Shown: positions 1-9,000 of the stretch, piece by piece | How positions within the stretch are numbered: position 1 is the stretch's first letter | Layout: every line of letters starts with the position of its first letter | DNA from: Myxococcales bacterium | GTDB taxonomy: Bacteria > Myxococcota > UBA727 > GCA-2721815 | Direction of reading: 5' to 3' | DNA: 62,780 bases | Assembly (NCBI GenBank): GCA_002721815.1 | Contig: PBLQ01000051.1 | Span: 1 to 62,780, forward strand | Made by a program: the position numbers and the translations under genes | Notes under the pieces: generated by a model | Told to the model about the DNA's origin: nothing | What the model saw: the letters and a program-made list of their open reading frames with translations, nothing else | Database searches by the model: none

Positions 1-3000
1 CCACCAACGAGCCCTATTCATTCATTTTGAATGATGTTGGGACAAGCAGTGATGTTTACAAACCCGCCAAGCCAGTATTGACCTATCCCGCTATGTCACG
101 TGGTTCGCGGGTGTCCATCGCTCATAATTCCACCACCGGCCAACGGCCTTGGTTCCTATGGAGTGATGCTGGCGGACCGAATAAAAAGACACTTTCCTAC
201 AAACTTACACTGAGTGGCAGTCAGGACATGACCAATGTGGTGTACGAAAAAGCGGCACTCGCAGGCTTGGGCCATCAAGTGGAAACGGATTTTTATACCG
301 ACGGTGCAGTTTATTACGTTCAAATAACCGCCACCGACAGCAATGGAAACAGTACCTCTTCCGACGTGTACGATTGGAAATATGTGGCGCCCGAGACCTC
401 TTATTCCGTTCGAGTGCTCGATGCGGCCAATGGCAGTGTTGCCTATGCTGCCGACCCCGCCGTTCAAAACGTAGAGACTTGTGCCGCGGGGCAGGGATGT
501 CACGAAATGGAGTTGCACGATGGACTCACCCAAGGCACTTATCAATGGACGGTGACGGCCAAAGACCCGGCTGGTAATGCCACCACCAGTGCACCTTTTA
601 CCATAGATGTGACCCGGTATGACCCTGCCATTATCACCAAAATGGTTTTCCCTGGTGTTGCCATTGCGAATGCAGCCCCAACTTTGATTTGGCAGAGTTC
701 CTCAGATGCGTTGCTCTTTGACGTGCAAGTGTCCAGCGATGCGAACTTTGGGAATGTGGTGTGGGAGTCATTAGACATCCCAGCCGCTCAAGCCGTGGGC
801 GAGAACCACTACGTTAGCATACCCCCGAGTACTCTATCGCCAGGCAATGTTTATTTCTGGCGGGTTTCAGCCCAAAACGACTTGGCAAGTTGTCGAGGGG
901 CATCCCCTTGTGTGTCGGAATGGTCCAGTAAAAGGGTTCAGGTGATCGACACCAGCCCCAGTTACGAACTTCAACTGATGGCTGACGGCGATATGGTGAC
1001 TTCGGTCCCCGGAATTCGAAAGCTCGCGGCGGCCCAGGATCCGTCACACACGCTGGAGGACCGGCATGCGTTGGTTGAGGGACGGTCTTACACCTGGAAA
1101 ATCGTTGCCACCGATATGGCCGGCAATTCGGCGGACTCCAGCCAAACCTGGAATCTCACGGCTCATGACCTCTACGCACCGCCCGTTCCACAGCTGACTT
1201 ATCCTTTGCTGGTCACGGCCAATCAGCAGCCGACTTTTATCTGGTCGCTGGTGTCTGACCCGAGTGGTGTGGAGTATAAAATGGAGTTGTCCAACGAGGC
1301 CAACATGGCCAATATCGTTGCGGACTCGGGATGGACACCCCATACCAACTTTGCCACCCCGCAGAATGTCTCTTTCGCAAAAGGCAGCACCATTTATACG
1401 CGCCTTTCCGTTCGAGATTTAAATGATGGAACCACCGGTACCGCCAATAATGAAGCCCTGGGCCCCATCAAAACCGTCCAAGTTAAAAACACTAATATTT
1501 CCTACGCTTGGTCGCTTTATAAAGGTGGCGTAGGTACCGATAACGGAAACGGCGATTTTTGGTCTCAGAAAACGCTGGTGGGTAACACCATGCACAGCTT
1601 GGGTAACGTGGAAGCCCTAGACGAAAACGCCGCTTATTATTGGACCGTCACAGCAACCGACTTTGCGGGCAACGCTACAGAGGCCACTGGCGCTTTTGAT
1701 AACTCCGGCAATGCTTGTTCATCCGGGGCAGGGTGCCGCTGGTTGAAGACAGACCTGCAGGATAACTTTGGACCCATCATGGGGAACCTGGCGTATCCGC
1801 CAAATCATGAGACAATCCTGAGCACCTCACCCACTTTAGTCTGGACCCGCGCCACTGACTCCACCGGGATATCCGGCTACTACGTGCAAGTGAGCCGTCA
1901 GTCTAACTTTTCAAACCCCATCGTTGATGTGGGGCCTATTCCACCTACCGTCTACGAACGGATGGGCTATGACTTTGGCGCAGCGAACATTACCTTAGAC
2001 CCTGGCGAAACCTATTATTGGCGCGTTTGGGCGCAAGATCCCTCGGGCAACATCAGCCAAAAACCGTATTCAATTTTTCACACTCAAAACAACCGACCCA
2101 GCTATGCCCTGGTTCTCTACGAGGGCAACGATACCACTTCAGCGGCAGGCACTCTCCCCATCGTTTCGAATTTTCAAGGACAACTCATCGTGGGTTCGTC
2201 CCCAAGCGCTCGTTCTTATCGATTGCCTTCCGCCTTCGCGCTGGATTCCGGGCCGTCTGGCAAAGAGTATGTCTGGACCATGAAGGCAACGGACAGGGCC
2301 GGAAACGAGACCTTTGCGAATTCGCCTTTCATTATGGCACTTGAGGATACCTACGCGCCGGAGGCCACCGCTGCATTGTTCCCAAGGCACAATGAAACCA
2401 TCGTGAACCGGGAGCCGTGCTTTGCCTGGGAGCAAGCCACCGATCACAATGGTGTATCTTATACTTTCGAACTTCAAAAAAGAACCAAGGTCAATCCGCT
2501 CCAATACGGAACGGTTCTTTCCAAATCTGGCCTCGCCGAAAACAATCCTATGGTCTGTTTGTCAGACGAAAGCATGACTTTGGGATTGGGTGCGCATTAT
2601 CGTTGGCGCATTCGATACAGCGATAACAATACCCCTTCGCCCAACCACGCATGGGGGACGTACAGTAAGTTTGTCGTATCCGACGCCACTCTTGAGTACA
2701 GCTTCTACTTGAGTGACGAAACAACCTTCGCCGACCCAATGATCGCCTCAGAGGGCATCAGGGTGGGTGAAAATAAGACAGAGGTCTCAAGAACTTTCTC
2801 TTCGGCGGTTCTTGAAGATGGCGGGAAAACTTATCATTGGCGCGTTAAGGTCACTGACCCGGCCGGTAATGAAACTTGGAACAATCCAACGCCCGCACCT
2901 GCAACCGATTACTTCACCTTAGCACTGTCTGATACCTTTCCTCCGGTCGTATCGACCATCACCTATCCCTATAACAACGCAAGACTCATCAACCAGGCCA

Positions 3001-6000
3001 CCCCATTTACCTGGACGCAAACCAGCGATACCAACGGTCCGGTTGAGTACGCATTGCAAATTTCCGAGAATGAGTATTTTAACACATTGGTGCGCTTCAA
3101 CGGCGAAACGGATTTGGTCACCACCAACAATGGCCAGGACGCATTTTACACTTTTAATCCAACCGTAGCGGCACTCACCAAAAACAAATGGTATTATGCG
3201 CGGGTCAAGGCGACTGATCAGCCGGTGGTCGACGGTAACGGAGACGTGACTAAGCCAGCCTATAGCTCTTATGGCCCCGCGATTCGGTTTAGAATCGATG
3301 GCCGCATTGAATACAAGTTGGCCATTCGTGGCGCAGGCGGCCCGATCATGTCCATCGATAAAATCACATCCACCACTCGAACACTCACTGAGCAAGAAGG
3401 CAGTGTGTTGGTTGCTGACAACCGCGATTACTTTTGGAAAGTGACTGCCAAAGACCCAGCGGGCAACGAGCGCGTTTCAGCAGAGTACAGCTTTCACTTG
3501 GAGGATGTTTATCCGCCAGTGGTACCCGAACAGGTTTATCCTGCGCACAACGCCTCTGTGGCAGATGTGACACCGACCCTCTTATTTACCAAAACCTATG
3601 ATTTAAGTGCTTCCACAGATCAAGCAGGTGATGTTCTGTATCAAGTGGTGGTCGAAGGCAACTGTAATGCCATTGCAGAACATTGCGTTGAACAATCCTC
3701 CACCTGGAAAACAGTCAACGATTTCAGCAAAAGCGATGCTTTCAATGAAGGGACGGTACTCGGGTTTGATGTGCGTAGCTTGTACGTGGGTCCGCTCCAC
3801 ACCAATTTACAATATCTGTGGAAAGTCAACGTCAAGGACCAAAACGGATTCATAGCAACAACGCCGCAAAGGGCCTTTAGAATCAAAAGAAAGTCCGTCA
3901 ACTACAAAGTTCGTTTGGTCGATACGGCCGGGTCCGCGTTTCACGAAACATCCGTGGGGACCACCCGTTATCAACTCACCGATAACGACCTACTACAAGA
4001 TTCCCAAACCTTCCGCTGGTACGTGGATGCTTACGACGTTGCAGGGAACACCACCACAGTGGGTCCATGGTGGGTGACCATGGCGGACAACTACGGGCCT
4101 ATCGCGAGTGTTGAGGGCAAACCTCTGACCTTGATATATCCCAGACACGGGCAATCGTATTTACAACCCCCAGCAGGATTCCTCTGGACCACCGTTTATG
4201 ACCCGGGTGGGGTGGAATACTCCTACGAGATCGCAACGAATGAAGCGATGACAAACACCGTCTACACCTCCAGTTGGGAGGCGCTGACCCCAGAGTTCGG
4301 AGAAGAAACGGTGGGGCAGGCCTTAGGGACAGGGCTTAATTTTACGGCCAACACCAACTACTATTGGCGCGTGGGAGCCAGAGACAGCAGTGGGAACGTC
4401 ACCTATAAAGGGCCCCACCGGTTTAAGGTTCGGGTTGCAAGTGCGAACCGTTACACGGTCACCGTCCGGCTCATCGATGATAATGGTGTGGTGGCTTCCG
4501 GTAACCCTTGGTACGAGCGCTCAGGGTATTTCAATCCGGTTGATGGACAGATCAGCCATGTCACGGACAGTTCGCGACCTTTGCCCGGACCGGGCGATTA
4601 CCAATGGTGTGTGACGGTGAAGGACATTGCGGGCAATGAAACGCAAGGCAGTGCGATCGCTGACGGACCGCCTGGGTGCAGGGTCTTTAGTCTCACGGAT
4701 GAGTTCGGGCCTACCCCGTCCGTGGCTGTCTACCCCCGTGTGGGCGAAGACCTCATCAAGAGGCGCGTGGGTTTTGTTTGGACACCCGGCGCTGATCACA
4801 GTTTGCCCATTTCTTACCAGTTACAGGTGAGCACCACCCAAGACTTTAGCTCTGGGACCACCACGCTTGCCACGGGCTTGGCCAATCCTGGATATCAAAC
4901 GGGTTCAGGGGACATCTTGTTCAACCCTGGAACACTTTATTACTGGCGCGTGATTTCCGCAGACAACTTCGGCAATGCGACCACTTCCGAGACGTATACT
5001 TTTAGGGTTCGCTCCAAAACCATTCGTTATGATTTTGCCATCGGCTCTGCGCATTCCACCTCCACGCCTTCTTTCGCTGGCTCAGACGCCGTCTACCACC
5101 GAGACAATATCAATGTGACGACCCATACCATCCCAGACTCCATGCCTTTGGATGAGATTAACATCTACAATCCAGACGAGCGCTACTACTGGATGGTGAC
5201 CGCCAAAGATGAAGCGGGCAACTCGCAAACCTCCACAGGCGCTGACAACATGTGCCAGGACAACACTTGCTTGGCCTTCAAACTGGATGACGATTTCGCA
5301 CCGAGCATCCCAGTTCAGATTTATCCCAAACCTGGGGATGTCATGCTGAATCCGCGTCCGAGTTTCTCCTGGACGCCGTCTTTCGATAGTTCCGGCATCA
5401 AGGCCTATGTCTTCGAATTGGCTGAAGACCCTGATTTCAATGTCAAAGTGTTTGACCCGGTAGAAATTACCGTTACGGATGCGGCGGTCGATGCCAAATA
5501 TGAACTCTCAGATGATCTGCAGCGGGGCAAAAACTATTTCTGGCGCGTGCGAGCACGAGACAACTACAAGTACAGCGAAGGCCTTTACCACGAATCCATC
5601 GGTCCGACGGAAGCGTTTGGTATTAAAGCGTTGGATGTGAGTTACAACCTGCAAATGGCCCATTCCAAAGTCAGCGATGGCAATGGCGGTGAAACCTTAG
5701 GGACGCTTGTCCTCGATATTCAAGGTTTGACCGATCCCAGCTATGAGTTGACCGTTCAGGAAGCCTTGGTCAAAAACCAGGACTACTATTGGACCGTAGT
5801 GCGTACAGACGCTTCGGGCAATCAGCAGCCCGCCAATGACATTTATAAAGTCCGCGTGGACAATTACAACAACCTCACACCTGGAGGACTCGCAGGTACT
5901 TACTACAGCGATATCGTGTATCCCGAAACCACCGGCGACCAAATCCTGTACTGGCCATTGAATGGTAACTTCGATGACTTCAGCAACACGGCCAACACGG

Positions 6001-9000
6001 CCACTTCCTATGGTAACGTCACTGCAGACGCGGGGAGATACATGGGTGGCTATGCCTTACAGGGCGGGGGGTCACGACTCGAACACGATTATGTTGATTT
6101 CGACGTAAACAAAATATCCATTGAATTCTGGGTGAAGCCCGAAGCCGTGAACCTCAGTGAGGCGGGATGTAACGATGGGGACGAGTGTGCAGACATCTAC
6201 ACTGATTTGGCCGGTTTGCATACCGAAAATGGCTGGGGCTCTTTGGTCGCATTAGACCACAAGGGCCGCCTCGTTTGGAAACAACCCATGCGAAACACCC
6301 CAACACCGAACGTTTGTTCTAACGACTTGGGCCAAACCTGTACCACGGATGAAGCTTGTGAAGGGGATGGCGTTTGCCAAGCCACCACCATGCCGAACGT
6401 GGGGACCTGGACACCAACGCATTGTACTGAGGTGACCACCACCTATACGCCAGTGTTAGACCAATGGACACATATCGTAGCGACTTACGATGGAACCTCC
6501 GCGCGCCTGTATGCCAACGGCGTACAGCAGGGCGCAGAGGCTTGTGCCATTTCCGATGCCACCAGCGCTAAGTTTTTCGTCGGGTCTGTGAACCTGGAAA
6601 ATGGATTCACGGGCGTTGTAGACGAAGTCCGCTTATACCGCCGCGCCTTACTCGCGCCCGAAGTTCAAAACCATTCCAACAACCTTTTCTTCTCCAGTCA
6701 GACGCCAGCGCTGTCCAGGCAAGATGCACAAATCGATTTCCCATTGATGGCCGATGGCAACCAGCTGGGCGACTTTGCCACTGGTGTTGGTAACGACAGT
6801 TTCACGGGCCGCTGGGAAGGCTACATCCTTTTGGATTATAACGAAGTCTATACATTTTACGGTTCCGCCAATGACGGTCAACGGTTGTGGATTAATGGTG
6901 AGTTGGTCATCGATGATTGGGTGACGAACGGGATGACCGCCGATCCCAACTGCTCAGGGGATGAGGCTTGCGCCACGTTTGATGTGACCGCTCTGGCCAC
7001 TGGGGCCGACTGGTATCCCTTTGTTTACGAGTTCTACGACAACTTGGATGAGGCATTTGCCAGATTGAGCTTCTCCTCTGCCAGCGAAACCAAAAAAGTG
7101 GTGCCCGCGGAACATTTCGCGACCATGCCCGACGGTTCGGACAGCACGCCGCCTGTTGTGGACAACTTCTTCGTTTCTGATTTGGCGCCTGGGTTCGCCA
7201 CGGTGCAGGTGACCACCAATGAAAAGACGACCGCGAAAGTATATTACGGGAGCACCGTGCCCTCGAGCGGTGGCCCAGGGGCTTTTGCGAGCAATGTTAC
7301 TTCACTCACGCCAGACGGAACGAATGAGTTGTCCGAATACAGCCACAGTATTTTACTGACCGGGGTTCCCAGCGGAACATTTTACTATCAAATCGTGGTT
7401 TCTGATTCTGCGGGCAATTCCACAATACAGGATGCCCAAATGGCCTGTGCGCCATCTTCAGACGATTTGACCACCGGCAAGTTGCGCGCCAAGTTCTACA
7501 GTGGGACGAACTTCGAAACAAAGCGGCTGACCACGCACACCACCTTTGTCGATTTCACCGAGGGCAGCTTGCCAGCTGATGTCATGACAGCTTTGGGCCA
7601 AAGCACCACAAACTTCTCCGTGAAATGGTCCGGGCTCTACCAAGCCCAGGCCGGGGACACCAACTTCAAAGTAACCTCTAATGATGGACAGCGCTTCTAT
7701 CTGGACGGAAAACGCCTGGTGAATGATTGGACAGAACGTGCCAATGGGGTAGCGGGCTCCGTGGTGAAAACCGTTGACTTGGGCACTGGTGGTTGGCGCG
7801 CTATTCGTTATGAAATGTTCCAGAAAATATCTGACATGGTCGCTCAAGTACAACACCAAACGGGTAACAGTGTTTATGGAACCATTTCCGGGGCCAACTA
7901 TGGTTATCTCTCCCATGATTTCATCGGGCCAAGATACTCCGATGTGACGTTGCCCGAAATCGTATCGCAGGCCAATGGCTCCAGCCTCACGCCGGTGACC
8001 CTCACAGAACCAGGCATCTTTGATTGCCGAGATCCAAACCCAACTGTTTCTCACAATGCGCCCGCAGGTGGTTTTGCACTGGGAACCCATCAGGTGACTT
8101 GGACCGCCGTCAATCGTTTCGGTGAGCAAACCACGAAGATCCAAGTGGTACGCATTACTGACACCACGCCACCCACCATCGCGGGGACACCCGACCTTCA
8201 GTTGTCCTGTGATTCGCCCAAGCTGGATGGCATGACGCCCAAAGATCGTTTGGCGCTCAACGAGCCCACCATCACCGATGATGCCGACCCATCACCCACT
8301 TGGACCGACAATGCGCCCGCAGAATTTGAACTGAGCAAGACTTGCGGTGGTTTTTCGGGGGCCTGTCCTTCCGGTATGCTCTGCGAATCTGATTGGAAGA
8401 CTTGCTCGAATTCCGGAGCAGTTTGCGCGACCGATACGGATTGCGCTGGCGGCACCTGTGACAGTTCTTCCGTCTGTGTGACCCCAGTAACCGTTACGGC
8501 ACAAGATTTGGGCGGCCTGACCTCTAGCACCACCTATAAGGTTGCTGTGGTAGACAATGCCAACATTACACTCGATCTAGGTCCCAACAATATTGAAGTT
8601 TTAAACGCCACCCCGGCCCCTGCCAATGGCACGGATTACGACTTGGGGCGCCGGTGCAGTGTGCCACAAGACGTTTTGGACAACCCGCAAGATTACGTGA
8701 AGGACTACGATGCCAACACCATGACCCTGGGCAGCCAAGGTACTTGGGTCCGCATTCGACAGCCTGAAATTCGGGGATTGTGCGAGGCAGGGGACAGCTC
8801 CATCACGATGGACCATGACTATCCAAAAACCAAAGTTTCAGGTTTCCTCTCTTCGGCCACGGAAGAGGCCGAGAAGCGGCTGACCCTGTGCTTGCCCCAC
8901 AATACCAACGGCGCCGGACCGGTGGCCCTCACCAGTCAAATTACCTGGCAAGTCTATGACGGGGCCACCCCGAAAGGCGAAGATTGCACCAACCTGAATC

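Noticed and set aside
8198-8533. Long antisense open frames within the giant repeat gene (also 7458-8144 and 10791-11435)
   Set aside because: They mirror the repetitive coding strand, have no recognisable domains or ribosome sites, and lie entirely inside a well-supported gene.
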